A stretch of DNA of 64,000 nucleotides from Panorpa germanica (lineage: Eukaryota > Arthropoda > Insecta > Mecoptera > Panorpidae): contig OY783208.1 of the NCBI GenBank assembly GCA_963678705.1, forward strand, positions 21,168,207 to 21,232,206, given 5' to 3'. The translations under genes and the position numbers were made by a program. A model generated the notes under the pieces. It did no database searches, was not told the origin of the DNA, and saw only the letters and a program-made list of their open reading frames with translations. Position 1 is the stretch's first letter, and the number at the start of each line of letters is the position of its first letter. Positions 35,234-46,999 of this stretch are shown piece by piece.

Positions 35234-38200
35234 ATGGCATCGAATAATTCACTGGCATTAATCGAGAAGTTAACCGGCCGTGAAAACTATTCGACTTGGC
35301 AATTCGCAGTGAAAACATACCTACAACACGAAGAATTATGGGATTGTATTGAGGTTAACCCGGCGTCACCCGCAGATTCAAAACGTGATACAAAAGCGAA
35401 AGCAAAGTTAATTCTTCTGGTTGATCCGATCAATTACGTTCATATCCAAGAGGAAAACACGGCCAAAGGAGTTTGGGACAAATTGGCTGCAGTGTTCGAC
35501 GACTCAGGACTTACACGCCGAGTTGGTATGCTACGTGATTTATGTAACACATCGTTAAGTGGATGTCAAAGTATAGAAGAGTATGTGAGCAAAATTATGT
35601 CAACTGCTCACAAGCTGCGCAACATTGGCTTTAAAGTGGACGACGAGTGGCTCGGGACATTGCTGCTCTCCGGTCTGCCCGAATCATATCAACCAATGAT
35701 TATTGCGATCGAAAGCTCAGGCACAAAAATAACTGCAGACGGTGTTAAAGCAAAACTATTGCAAGATGTTAGAAATTGAGACAAGAAGTTTCATAACAAC
35801 TCTGTAAACAAAAAGTTCTACAAGGGTCCGAGATGTTATTCCTGCAATCAATATGGACATAAACGCTCTGAATGCAACAAATACAAACCCATGAACAAGA
35901 CACAGAAACCTAGCTCTTCTCATGCTGCTGTGTTTGTTACATCATCCCACTATGATGATGCTTAGTACATAGACTCCGGTGCTTCGGCACATATGACTAA
36001 GACCAAGAATATAATTGTAAAGGAAACTACCCCTATAACAAAGAACATTCGTGTTGCTGATAACAAAGTGTTATCTGTGCAAAGCTCAGGAGATGTCAGC
36101 TTAAATATTTATGACCAAAACGGGCAAGAGAATAAGATTCTGTTCACAAATGTCTTATATGTTCCTGAATTGGCAACTAATCTAATATCTGTAAGCCAAA
36201 TTATTAAAAATGGAGGCCAGGTGAAATTTGATACCTCAGGCTGTGTGATCATGAACAGCAAGAATCAAATTATAGCAACTGCGAGCATTGTAAATAACAT
36301 GTACCGACTGAACATGCCTGAAAGCCTAGCGCACATGTCCAGTGTTGAACATGAACAAGATGCTTTTTGCTGGCACCAGAGGATGGGACATCTTAATTTC
36401 CAAACTTTGAAAAAATTGTCTGAAAACACAAAGCATTTAAATTTCTCAGGAAATACAGAAAATCTGAAATGCATAACTTGTAAAGAAGGAAAGCAGACAC
36501 GGTTACCTTTTAAAAGTGATGGATTAAGAGTCACCAAACCCCTAGAATTGGTTCATTCTGACGTATGTGGACCAATGGAAACCCAGTCTTTCGGTGGGAG
36601 CAGATATTTTTTAACCTTCCTAGATGAATATTCCAAGAAGATTTCAGTATACTTTCTTCACAACAAGTCTGAAGTGCTCAGTAAATTCAAAGAATTCAAG
36701 CAAGAAGTTAAAAATCAATCGGATGCTCATATAAAGGTTCTTGGTACAGACAACGGACTTGAATACGATAACAAAGCCTTCTCTGATTACCTGAAAGGTG
36801 CCGGAATCATCCATCAGACCACCACACCATACACGCCTGAACAGAATGGGACTGCGGAACGCATGAATCGGACACTGGTGAAAAAGCGAAGTGCATGCTA
36901 CTCAACGCTGGTCTACCGAAGTTGTATTGGGCAGATGCAATACACACTGCTGCTTACATCATCAATCGTTCCCCAACCAGATCCTTAGCTTTCAAGACTC
37001 CTATGGAAATCTGGTCTGGACGCAAACCAAATGTTAATCATATGCGTATATTTGGCTGCGAGGCAATGGTTCATCTACCTAAAGAAAAACGCAGAAAATG
37101 GGATCCAAAGGCTCAAAGAATGATCTTCATCGGATACTGCGACCATACAAAAGGATACAGATTCACATTACCAAATACTAGAAAGGTAATAAAGAGCAGA
37201 GATGCTACATTTCTTGAATCCTCAGTGAAAAGAGATTTTGTTTCGGTAGAATTGAATGAGACAAAAACTGAAAATGACAAAATAAATACAAGAAAAGAAG
37301 ATGTAAGAGAAAATGCAAAAACGGAAGAGGACAGCTTGATTGACAACGACACAAATTTAGAAAGTTCATATGAGACAGAAAAAGGAAACAGGTCAACATC
37401 CGACAGTGAATACTTACCTAACACCAGAATTGATTCTCCTCCTGTCAGTAATGTGACATTGAGACCAAGAAATAAAACAAAAAATAAGAATTTCAACTGT
37501 CCATGTACTGAAGAACATACTCATCTGTGTTTATTCTCATCCTGTGTTCCTGTAACATATGAAGAAGCGGTACATTCAACAAATAAAAATGAATGGATAA
37601 AGTCAATCAATGAAGAACTTGATGCACATAAGAAAAATGAAACCTGGACATTGATAGAAAAACCTCCGAATGCCAAAGTGATCGGCAGTAAATGGGTGTT
37701 CCAAATAAAAGAAGAGTCAACGGGTCCACGGTTCAAATCGAGACTTTGTGCTAAGGGATTTGCACAAACCGCAGGTATTGACTACACAGAAACCTTCGCT
37801 CCGACTGTAAGGTATGATTCAATACGTTTATTACTTTCCATGGCTGTTCAAAATAAACTTAAAATCTTACAACTTGATGTAAAAACTGCATTTTTATATG
37901 GTGAACTTGAAGAGACCATATTTATGTCTCCGCCTGAAGGTCTATCCTGTGAAAACAGCATGCAAATTGAGATATTTAGCAACGGTATTTTTATACATCA
38001 GACCAAGTATGTTGAACAACTGTTAGAGAAGTTTAACATGACTGATGCTAACCCGAACACTGTTCCAGTGGACCCCAATGTCAAGCTACAAAAGGAAGAT
38101 GGAGAACCAGAGAAAAACTATCCATACAGAGAAGCTGTAGGTTCTCTTATGCATCTGGCTACAGTCAGTTGACCAGAAATTATGTTTGCCGTAAGCCTGG

Positions 38201-38805
38201 TAAGTCGATTTTTAAGTTGCTATAACAAATCACACTGGAATGCTGTCACGAAGATCTTCAAGTACCTGAAGGATACTAAAGATTATGGCCTGAACTATTC
38301 ATCAACATCAGAGCCACCAGCTGTTACTGGTTATAGTGATGCTGAATATGCAAACGATATTGAAACAAGACGTTCAGTTACTGGCTACGTCTTCATAAAG
38401 AATGGTGCTGCTGTAACATGGTCAAGCCAACGCCAACAGACGGTTGCTCTGTCAACAACAGAAGCTGAATTTATGGCCGCCTGTGCTGCAACAAAAGAAG
38501 CTATGTGGATAAAGCAAGTGTTAAGTGATATTGGTGAATATAAACAAGACACTATGTGTTTACATTTGGACAATCAAAGTGCCATCAGTGTAATTAAGAA
38601 TATAAATTTTCATAAGAGATGTAAACATATTGATATTAAGTATCACTTCATAAAAGAAAAATATTCTCAAAAGATTATAGATCTTAAATCTGTAAGCACT
38701 GCTGATCAATATGCAGATATATTAACTAAAGCATTGTCAAAAGATAAATTCCAATTCTTAAGATCTAAACTTGGTATGTTTAACTACAACTCTTTTGTTA
38801 AGTGA
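35234..38805 (+). pseudogene. Copia-2 Gag-Pol, broken
   Basis: Gag runs from 35234 (TGRENYSTWQFAVKTYL) to a stop at 35777. The same frame continues with the knuckle CYSCNQYGHKRSEC, then a TAG at 35963 just before the protease motif YIDSGASAHMT, where the family has Trp. Integrase follows (WHQRMGHLN; HSDVCGPM; GTDNGLEYD; YTPEQNGTAE) until a frameshift near 36880-36895. The next frame (to 38172) holds the integrase end and the reverse-transcriptase start (KVIGSKWVFQIK, LQLDVKTAFLYGELEE), then skips from PPEGLSCENS to IFIHQTKYVEQLL, losing the YVDD core. A TGA at 38170 precedes an intact RNase H (GYSDADYAND, ALSTTEAEFMAA, LHLDNQSAI). Not able to make active polymerase. Confidence 0.92.
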
Positions 38806-38907
38806 TATGTTAGAATATCTTGTACTATAACTTGATTAATAGTTTCATGTATTTTTGACACTCAATTAATTATAATTTGTTGTTAGAATGTCTAAATTTA
38901 GAGGGAG

Positions 38908-39102
38908 TGTTGGATTTAAATTTAGCGCCCTCTAGGGTTTGACTATTCTACCTTTCTTTTTACACTCGGTATTACTGTACTCTGTAATACCGTCCTACTA
39001 TGTAATTCTATACTCTGTGACTCCATAACGCATGTGTACATTTTAATTAAATAATAAACCTGATTAATATAAATTAATAGTTTATCTCTGCTAAATATAA
39101 CA
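38908..39102 (+). repeat. Copia-2 3' LTR
   Basis: 195 bp from tgttggattt to taaatataaca, preceded by the purine tract agagggag, the likely polypurine primer. By eye it matches the solo LTR at 46428-46622. Confidence 0.93.
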
Positions 39103-39205
39103 GTTTTTGGTAGAAGGAAATAGATATATATTTAAGGAATAAAATGTATTGTACTAAGGCAGAAGAATCTAATGCCCCAAGGTAAACAATAATTAAATAA
39201 ATAAT
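39103..39205 (+). mobile_element. Unit LINE 3' end, U3 copy, part after Copia-2
   Basis: Resumes at gtttttggtagaagg after the Copia-2 insertion and ends in the taaataataataa tail. Confidence 0.75.
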
Positions 39206-40058
39206 AATAATAATATAAGGTTTGATTTAGTTTTAATAGATGAACCAGGGGTATGGGATATGATGTTATTCAAGGGGTAGTTAAATTGAGGCGAGCATGT
39301 TGTCTGAGCCGCCTATTAATTGTGTAAAAGAAATCAGAGAAAGCTAAAGGATAAGTTGCGGGATGAGTTCTTATTTATTTTTATGATTTAAACTTTTTTA
39401 CCTAATTTTTAAAACGTTATTTCCCAGCGCCACCTAATTTAAATATAAGACGTAAATTAGGAAAGCAGCTAATAAAATAATGAACATTAATAACAAAAAA
39501 AGGCAAAACAGTTAAATATAACTATTGATTAGTGATATGGACTAATCAACCCCGCTAATCGGTCCGATCTAAGACAGTTTTGCCTTCAATACAAAGCGTA
39601 CAAGTGTCTCAAAAACATTAATAAGAATAAAAATTATTTACCGGAATCTAGAGTTACGCGATATATTACTGACATGATAAAAAAACAAACACATATTTAT
39701 ATATACACAATAAATAATTAAATAAAGTTAAACAAAAAAAGAATCTTAAAATTACATTTAAAAGAGTTACCAATTAATTTATCGTGAAATTATTCGGGCT
39801 CTCCGAGAGAACGTCACCTATCCCTCTGCAGATCTACATCATTCCTTATATATAGATAAATTATTATTTTACATCTAAATATGTAATACAAACCATTAAC
39901 AGAATTAACTAAGAAGAAAAGGATGTCCCTTACCACATAAAAGCGGTTCAGTGTCCTTTGTCTTCCTACCAATGCTTATTAAATAAGCTTCATAGAGTAA
40001 AACTAATACAAATATAAACACAAGTTAAGTTAGAAAATGTAAAAACGACTTACTCAAC
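39206..40058. other. Downstream region of ZNF3
   Basis: Paralogous to the regions below the other zinc-finger genes. Non-coding. Minus-strand AATAAA-type signals occur near 39975. Confidence 0.5.
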
Positions 40059-41003
40059 CTAATGTAAATTACGTTTTTGATGATTCTTTAGATTACCTGC
40101 AGTTGAGAAACATATATTACATAAGCCACAAGAAAATGGTTTTACCAGTAAATGTGTGTTTTTATGTTGTTTTAAATCATGTGATCGACTAAACGTTTTA
40201 CTACATTCGTCGAAAGAAAATGGTTTTACAAGTAAATGTGTGTTTTGATGTCGTTTTAAATTTGATAATAGACTAAACGTTTTACTACATTCGTCGCAAG
40301 AAAATGGTTTTAGACCTGAATGTGTGTTTTTATGGTCTTTTAAACTTTGTGATTGAGTGAACGTTTTGCTACATTCGTCGCAAGAAAATGGGTTTAGACC
40401 TGAATGTGTGTTTTTATGTTGTTTTAAATGCGATGAACTATTAAACGATTTACTACATTTCTCGCAAGAAAAAGGGTTTACAGCTAAATGTCTGTTTTGA
40501 TGTAGCTTTAAACCCAAAGAACTACTGAATGTTTTACTACATTCGTCACAAGAAAATGGTTTTACAACTAAATGTGTGTTTTTATGTCGTTTTAAACTTG
40601 ACGAATTAGCAAATATTTTACTACATGTATTACAAGAGTGTAGTTTCTTTCCTGAATGTACACGCAAATGTTTTATGATTTCTGCCTTAGAGTCCAACAA
40701 TTTGTTACATACATCACAGATATAAGACTTCAGGTTCGTATTCATTTCACTTTGAAGTTGTTGCTCTGGAACTTCAAGCTTAATGAGGTAAACATCTCGC
40801 AGTAAATGTGCAGCTTCATCTGAGTTATATTCTGGTTCTTTTTTGAATTCTATTTTTATTTCATCACATAGCGCTGCTTCATTCACGACTCGTCCTTCTT
40901 CTATTTCTATTTTGATATCTCCGTTTAAATTTTCCGTTTTCATTGGTTCAGTTAATCCCACATCAACTTCTAGCTTTATTTGTTCTAATTTGCAATTCTC
41001 CAT
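40059..41003 (-). CDS. ZNF3: C2H2 zinc-finger protein, 8 fingers, one broken
   Basis: 314 residues from MENCKLEQ. The N-terminal acidic segment keeps four SUMO-type motifs (IKLE at the start, IKIE, FKKE, IKLE). Eight fingers follow; the seventh reads PFSFDECSKTF, with the first zinc-binding Cys changed to Phe, so it should not fold. It is the shortest of the five and has about 30 bases of altered N-terminal sequence (LNGDIKIEIEEGRV) unlike its sisters. Linkers are of the LxxKP or SGLKP type. Otherwise open and plausible as a gene. It lies next to DUF4806-like copy a, mirroring the ZNF5-copy b arrangement. Confidence 0.85.
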   Translation of the reverse strand: MENCKLEQIKLEVDVGLTEPMKTENLNGDIKIEIEEGRVVNEAALCDEIKIEFKKEPEYNSDEAAHLLRDVYLIKLEVPEQQLQSEMNTNLKSYICDVCNKLLDSKAEIIKHLRVHSGKKLHSCNTCSKIFANSSSLKRHKNTHLVVKPFSCDECSKTFSSSLGLKLHQNRHLAVNPFSCEKCSKSFNSSSHLKQHKNTHSGLNPFSCDECSKTFTQSQSLKDHKNTHSGLKPFSCDECSKTFSLLSNLKRHQNTHLLVKPFSFDECSKTFSRSHDLKQHKNTHLLVKPFSCGLCNICFSTAGNLKNHQKRNLH

Positions 41004-41874
41004 TATATGTAAAACAATTTTGAAGTTTGCTAAAAAAAAAAACAGATTTTAGCAACAAAAAAATAAGAAATCTATGATAATAAAAATAAATCTGAGGTGT
41101 TTAAGAAATGAAATAAAACTATGTGACATAATAAAAATAAATAAGAGAAGGTAAGCTAAATTAACGTAAAAGCTTTTATGTAATAAATGTATGCTTTGTA
41201 AAACATTAACTAAATAAATAAAGGTTATATAAAAGGCAAGATTAAAACCCTTAAGGCAATAACCATTTTAATATTTTGTTTTTCACTCCCTAAAATATAA
41301 AGTAATTAATTAGGTAAAATAAAAATTCATTTTAATATAATAGGGTATTTATATATTAATTTACCACTTTTCTCAAAAAGCTACGGCCTTCTATTAATCT
41401 TTTTATAAAATATGAATAGAATAAGATGAACTGAGTAAAACCTTACAATGGGCTGTCAAAACAAAGATATTACAGTTTTCTTTATTATAAATGCGTTTAT
41501 GGTTCGAGGACGGGCGGGATTTATGAACCTGAATATTTATTCGATGATTGATGTCAACTTTATTTTGTTGTAATACAATCTATTTTCAAAGTATTTTTTA
41601 ATTAATGTGTAAACCTCTCAATAAAATTGAACTTCACAAGCCTATTAACACAGTACTTTTTTAATCATTAAGCCAAGAATCATTTCTCAGAATTATATTC
41701 AATATTTGCCGTCATTTGCGTTTAATGTATTTTTACTAAAAATTTTTGTGTTTTCATTATAAATAATTTTTTAAACATTATGAAGGCTGGGTAGTTACAA
41801 TTCGTAACGTTTGTGCAAATTATGGTCGAAACTGTGATTTAAATTAAGCGACTGTGAAGATATTAATTAAGAAA
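41004..41874 (-). promoter_or_regulatory. ZNF3 5' region
   Basis: Acceptor next to the coding exon, donor near 41367, GC island at 41505-41519. As in the sisters, a UTR intron and promoter are inferred. Confidence 0.35.
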
Positions 41875-42170
41875 TGGCTTGTGTCCTCATTTTTTAGTGG
41901 TCAATTTTTCAATTGTTGATTGAAATTGACGTTAATAAATGTGTATTGGCGTGTTTATTTTATTAAATATCTAAATGTTGACGGAGATGTAGCAATTAGA
42001 AATTTGAATTGTAGAAATGCATTTTAACGTCAGTTATTTATTGAGTAGGTCAGTGCTGTGGTAATGTTTTGTAGCTGTTTGTAGTCGAAATAATCAAATC
42101 AAGTTAAAGAATAATAGGTTTTTATTTTATTTAACCCTGCTAAGGCAGACATAATATTGGAATTTTATTG
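41875..42170 (-). repeat. X-family arm on the right of unit U3
   Basis: Starts tggcttgtgtcctcattttt and reaches further outward than the U1 and U2 arms, to gctaaggcagacataatatt. Confidence 0.72.
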
Positions 42171-42524
42171 TTATTCCTCACTCTTATTCACATATGTAAA
42201 TTAAATAGAACATAAAATTATATAACGAAACCTTTGTTTATTAAAATTTTTATATAAAAATGATGTAATAGCTTGCTTACTACTCGAAGTACAGTCAAGG
42301 AAATAAAATTTTAAAATAAAACATTATTTGAAACTATTGAAAGATAGTTCTACTGCTCCTCATGAGTTTTTTGTACTTTTGATAGTTTCCTCCGATGTCC
42401 GTCCCAATACAGAGAATGCGTAAACGCCGTCCCAATGGCCGCACCAACTTTTGTCTCAGACTTTTTGAGTGATGAACTTAAAAACTCTGAAAATGAAATA
42501 ATTACTTTTACCTTATGAAATACC

Positions 42525-43330
42525 GACACGAGAACTAAGGAACAAATAAATTTAAGATATTATAAATTTAAATTAAATAACAAAGTTTGCTCTTACACTG
42601 GTGAAAAATTAGCATTATTAAAAGCATTGGAAATTAATGAAAATATCAACAATAATAAAATTATAATAATAACGGATTCTTTAAGTGTTTTAAAAAATTA
42701 AAATTCTAATGATAACAAATCAAATAATGATATTTTGACATGCAACATTAAGGAGCTGTATTTCAGTATAATAAATAAGAATAATACCATAAAATTTATG
42801 TGGATACCAGGACATTGTGCAAAGAAATCAATAAATTTAGAAATTGAGATGAAAGTGAAATTACCTTCATATGAAATTTTTAATATAATCAAAAAATTAA
42901 ACTTCAATTTGAGAAACACAGATTTCATTAACAAAAGTCAGTTAAAAGGAAGAGGTTATTATATGTTACATCCAATTTTAAGTAAGAAGAGATGGTTTAG
43001 AAATGAGCCCCGCAAAATTATATCAACTATAATCAGAATCAAAAGTAATTATTGCAAATCTCCAGCTCAATTGTTCAAAATTAATATTAAATCTGACGAT
43101 AGATGTCAATGTGGTGAAGAAGGAACTTTGGATCATATTATATTTGAATGCATAAATTATAGTTTAGAAAGATCCAAATTGAATAGTGGTATATTAGATG
43201 TGATTAAAACTTTTCCTGTTAATACTAAATTTTTGTTAAGTGATTCAAAATTAATTAGTGAATTATTGAAATATTTATAAATTTGTAAAATTGAATTATA
43301 AATTATAAAAGATCTATAAAAAATGTTTGA
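42525..43330 (+). mobile_element. Diverged I-clade LINE 3' fragment in the last intron of copy a
   Basis: Encodes the RNase H region (IIITDSLSVLKN, then FMWIPGHC) and the C-terminal cluster CQCGEEGTLDHIIFEC, up to a stop at 43278-43280, with an upstream stop and frame damage. It resembles ORF2 of the intact element at 9.4-13.2 kb but is clearly older. The copy b intron keeps only its first ~60 bases. Confidence 0.8.
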
Positions 43331-44130
43331 TGGTGGCTATGACGAAAGAAAGTCAAGGCAAATAAGTAAATAAATATATAAAAAAAAGAGAACTTTATCA
43401 TATTAATTTAATGCAGTAAATTATTACCCAGGATGCAGCGGTACGTTTTTGGGAGCCTTAAGGCAAAAACGATTTTATCTCCCATTTTACGGGTAGCAGT
43501 TAACTTTATTGCTAGATCACGTGTGAAAAGTTTTCTTATCACAAACGTAACGTTTTTTTGGAATGTGTCATCTGCGTCTAGCATGTGAGTCATAGCTGAA
43601 CACTGAAATACGAAATAACAATTAGAAAGCATTAAAAAATAAATCAGAGCTTGATTAATAAAGAATTATCAATCGATCAAAATTATTACCAAAGTGTTCT
43701 TTAATTCAGGAAATTCTTGTAATTGGGTTTCAACCAGATGTAAACTGTCCAGATCCCGTAATGGGAATTCTACTCCGAATGTTTCGATCCAAGTGTCTGT
43801 AGCAGTTCCCCTGTATTCGATATCTGGTCCATTTTTACGATCTGACTTAGTAGAAGACAATTTTCTTTTAATAGAAGACAATTCTCTTTTAACAGAAGAC
43901 AGTTCTGTCTCTACAGAAGACAGTCTTGTCTTAACAGAAGAAAGTTCTGCTTTGTATAATGTCTCAACAGAAAACAAATATTTAGAAAGCTCTGAAAAAA
44001 AATTAAAGAATTGTAAAATTAGATTTAAAACCAAAACTATAAATGGCTGCCAACCTTATTAAAATATTTTAATAATATTAATAGAGTAATAATAATGTTG
44101 AAACTTTCTGAATTGTTTTGAAGAGTTCAG

Positions 44131-44585
44131 TGGCGTAGCTAGCTAGCTAGCTTGGTTACCTAGGTAACCAAGGACCCCGGTGCAAAAAAAAAATCTGGGC
44201 CCCTAACTAAACTGTTTAGGTTTTTCAAGTCAGATATAAATATATATAAATACTTTAAAGGTACAAAGCTTTAAATGGCACAGCAAAACTACTTACTACA
44301 TGTATGTGCATGTGTGTCTTGTGTGAGCTTTAGTGATCGCCTAGGTGAAGAGTTTAGGAACGTATACTTGGATTTATAATATTGGTATTAAAAATATTGG
44401 TATATTGGTATTGGCGATAAAAATTGTAGTCACCTGGTTAACTAAATCAGCTGCACCATGTTTGAATGATGCATAAAAAGCTAAAAACGTTTCTTTTACT
44501 TCCATATCAACTGGCTGCCCATTTTCCGATCTAGTTATTACTGCATACCTCCCATTAGAATTAAATACCTAGTATACTATTTAGA
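44131..44585 (-). mobile_element. hAT-like fragment in intron 3 of copy a
   Basis: Left end cagtggcgtagctag matches a common hAT terminus. On the minus strand 44567-44433 reads as a piece of ZMYM1/DUF4371-type hAT transposase (RYAVITRSENGQPVDMEVKE). Joining this piece to the host exons would break their phase, so it belongs to the element. The right end is missing here but present in copy b. Confidence 0.6.
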
Positions 44586-45020
44586 ATTTTAGTTATTGTT
44601 CATGTTTTTGTTATAAAAGTTTATAAATCTCTGCTATATGTATTTATATATCAAAATATCAAATATTATTTACAGCTATTTCAATGGACAATCAGATTTC
44701 AATATTTTGACTGCCTTAGCAAGGTTAAATAAAATTAAAACTTATTGTTCTTTGACTTGACTTGAATATTTTGACTACAAACAGATACAAAACATTACCA
44801 CAACACTGACTTACTCAACAAATAACTGACGTTAAAATGCATTTCACGACATACAAATATGATCGACCAATTCTAGTGCTAAAACTACAATTCAAACTTT
44901 TAATTGCTATATCTCCGTCAACATTTTGATATATTTAATAAAATAGACACACCAATGACATTTATTAACATTAATTTCAATCAACAATTGAAAAATCGAC
45001 CACTAAGAAATGAGGACAAG
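44586..45020 (+). repeat. Partial X-family copy in intron 3 of copy a
   Basis: From ataaatctctgctatatg to gaccactaagaaatgaggac. It truncated the hAT-like fragment. Confidence 0.65.
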
Positions 45021-45631
45021 TAATACTGGAATATAGCATATTTACACTAAATAAATTAGTCTAAGTTAAATTTTCATTGATATAAAGAACAAAATAGAAT
45101 CAAAATAGAATCTAACTTAAATTAAAGGTAAATATCCTCAACAAAGTTACACTGTATAAAATAGTATAAGTAACAAAAATAGAAACAAATTCTTACGGTC
45201 GTGAGTTATGTACATTTCTCCATTAAGAGTGGCGTATTGGCTTTGATCGATAACTGCAGGAATTGCGTCATCATCTTGGTTATTAGAATCTGAAAAACAT
45301 TTTTTAATCATATTTTTAAAACTATAAGTACATATATAATTAATTAAATTTAGAAGCTATTTATCAAACGTTGGGACAATGGTGCTAATAAGCCATCCTC
45401 ATTAACATAAATACCTTCAATTGTATGAGGCAGACTTGCTGCACTAGTTGATGGAGGTGGACTACCTCGTGATTCCAGTTTAAGAATATGTCCTATTACT
45501 TCATTTTCTGAATCTGATAAAGAATATGATCTTGGGCGTTTCCTGGAGGGAGTACTTCTGTCTTCGAATATCAGTGTTCCAGAAAACTCTAAAATATAAT
45601 TTGTCATTAATGTAAAATAATAAAAACGAAA

Positions 45632-45784
45632 GTACGAAACACTGGAGCACATTAAGTTTGATTGTAAGGATAAAGTAGTGAGCGAAATGAATATTGGCCA
45701 GCCATTAAAGGGAGGCAGTGAAGGAAAGAGGTGGATGGCGGAAATAGAAAATAGGAAAGAAAAAACAGGACAATAAATTAGCTC
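45632..45784 (+). mobile_element. LINE fragment before the DNA transposon (copy a intron 1 side)
   Basis: Coding remnant with ETLEHIKFDCKDKV-type sequence, related to but distinct from the unit LINE. It continues at 48711 on the far side of the transposon. The uninterrupted counterpart is 61798-62262. Confidence 0.7.
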
Positions 45785-46279
45785 CCCGTCCGGCATAAAA
45801 GTCGGTAAGATGACATAATGTTGTCTGAAACATGTTGACTTTTAGAGTTCAGCAAAATGTTATCTTTCTGATAACTTTTTGTCGATGTCATTTCGAGTTC
45901 CAGGTATACGTCAGAAATACGTGGTCTCAACCAACGTTTTTTAGTGCTGAAGAAATAAAAATGAAAGCAGTTTGCATCCCCTATAAAAAGACCTTTTGTT
46001 TTCTACCCTTAATCCATTCAGATATCGAATCATAGTGCGATATAAATTTTTCATATAATTTTATGACATTAAAATTGATAGATATCTTATAATTTCTTTA
46101 TTTTATAATTTTCCTTGCATTACTTTTTTTGTTAATTTAATAAAACTTTAAAAAATGATCAGATTTCTGCTATTTTTCGATTTATTGAATTTCCATTAAT
46201 CATTGTTTAAAAACAATTTTAATTAGTTATTTTTTTTAAAATAAATTTGGTGTTCTATTCGAAAATAATTCGATATTGA

Positions 46280-46306
46280 AACCGCGCGCCAACAGCGGCC
46301 ATTTTT
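46280..46306 (+). promoter_or_regulatory. Possible promoter of the transposon gene
   Basis: A short GC-rich patch (accgcgcgcc) followed by gcggccatttt, which fits the YY1/Pho-type motif in reverse. It is the only GC-rich spot upstream of the gene. Speculative. Confidence 0.2.
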
Positions 46307-46427
46307 GTTTTCTATTCTACGGACCTCTCACTTCCATAAAAGAGTTGTTGTTGACAATCATGAATTGCATTTTTCTTTGTTCGGCATTGCATAGTGTTTT
46401 TAATAAATTATTACAATATAAACTTTT

Positions 46428-46622
46428 TGTTATATTTAGCAGAGATAAACTATTAATTTATATTAATCAGGTTTATTATTTAATTAAAATGTACACATGC
46501 GTTATGGAGTCACAGAGTATAGAATTACATAGTAGGACGGTATTACAGAGTACAGTAATACCGAGTGTAAAAAGAAAGGTAGAATAGTCAAACCCTAGAG
46601 GGCGCTAAATTTAAATCCAACA
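46428..46622 (-). repeat. Solo LTR of Copia-2
   Basis: 195 bp, inverted relative to Copia-2, complete from tgttatattta to taaatccaaca. Directly flanked by CTTTT at 46423-46427 and 46623-46627, a perfect 5-bp target duplication. Formed by insertion followed by recombination between LTRs. Confidence 0.93.
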
Positions 46623-46999
46623 CTTTTGACTTAGTATACTTGCTTAAAATATAATTAATAGTCTTTGTGATTCTGATTATTCATTCAGTTGTCAAGAATT
46701 TAACTGGCTAACAAATAAACTTGTAAGTATAATTATAGGTTATAAACACATTTTTTCATATTTTATATTTAATTTAATTATTTTAAATTATAACACGATG
46801 CCCGTCGCTCTTTTAATTAATTGCAGTTAAAATATTTAACTTTTCAAATTATTATTAATTTTAAATGTTTTTATACAATTTTAAAAAAAACTTTGCGACA
46901 TCATCTTTGTAAAAGTGTCTGATATAATTTAGAATGTGCTAAAATTTAATGAATATTTACAATTTCTGATTGGATATTTTTTTTAGGATTCAGCACAAG

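Larger units (their letters stand above)
34882..39102 (+). mobile_element. Copia-2: LTR retrotransposon with decayed Pol
   Basis: 4,221 bp between GTTTT duplications. LTRs are 195 bp and differ at two positions (first base, and accttcc versus acctttc). Primer site GGTTATCGGCCCAG follows the 5' LTR. Coding is broken by at least three stops and one frameshift, and the reverse-transcriptase centre is deleted. LTR similarity says it inserted recently, so the damage probably came first and the copy was moved by enzymes from a relative. Confidence 0.93.
42350..45588 (-). pseudogene. DUF4806-like gene, copy a, first exon not found
   Basis: Five exons equal to exons 2-6 of copy b, all with GT-AG borders and matching phase: 45588-45415, 45289-45197, 43991-43690, 43602-43428, 42486-42350. 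They encode a Ser/Pro-rich stretch (RSTPSRKRPRSYSLSDSEN), a heptad-rich coiled coil (SSVKREL repeats) and the C-terminal domain (GVEFPLRDLDSLHLVE; NVTFVIRKLFTRDLAIKL). No stops are seen within the exons. The exon homologous to 63133-62824 was not found upstream, where a DNA transposon and LINE sequence lie, so this copy is N-terminally truncated or starts in another way. Function of the domain is unknown; related proteins are expanded in several insects. Confidence 0.65.

Noticed and set aside
43694..44062. Ser/Thr-rich plus-strand ORFs at 43694-44062 and 59530-59898
   Set aside because: Antisense of the coiled-coil exon of the DUF4806-like genes, whose splice borders and phase support the minus strand.
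44433..44567. Extra exon of DUF4806-like copy a
   Set aside because: Phase does not fit exons 3 and 4; the segment lies within hAT-like ends and resembles hAT transposase.
45350..45796. 148-codon minus-strand ORF read as a single exon
   Set aside because: It crosses an acceptor at 45590 and includes LINE sequence; only 45588-45415 is the real exon.
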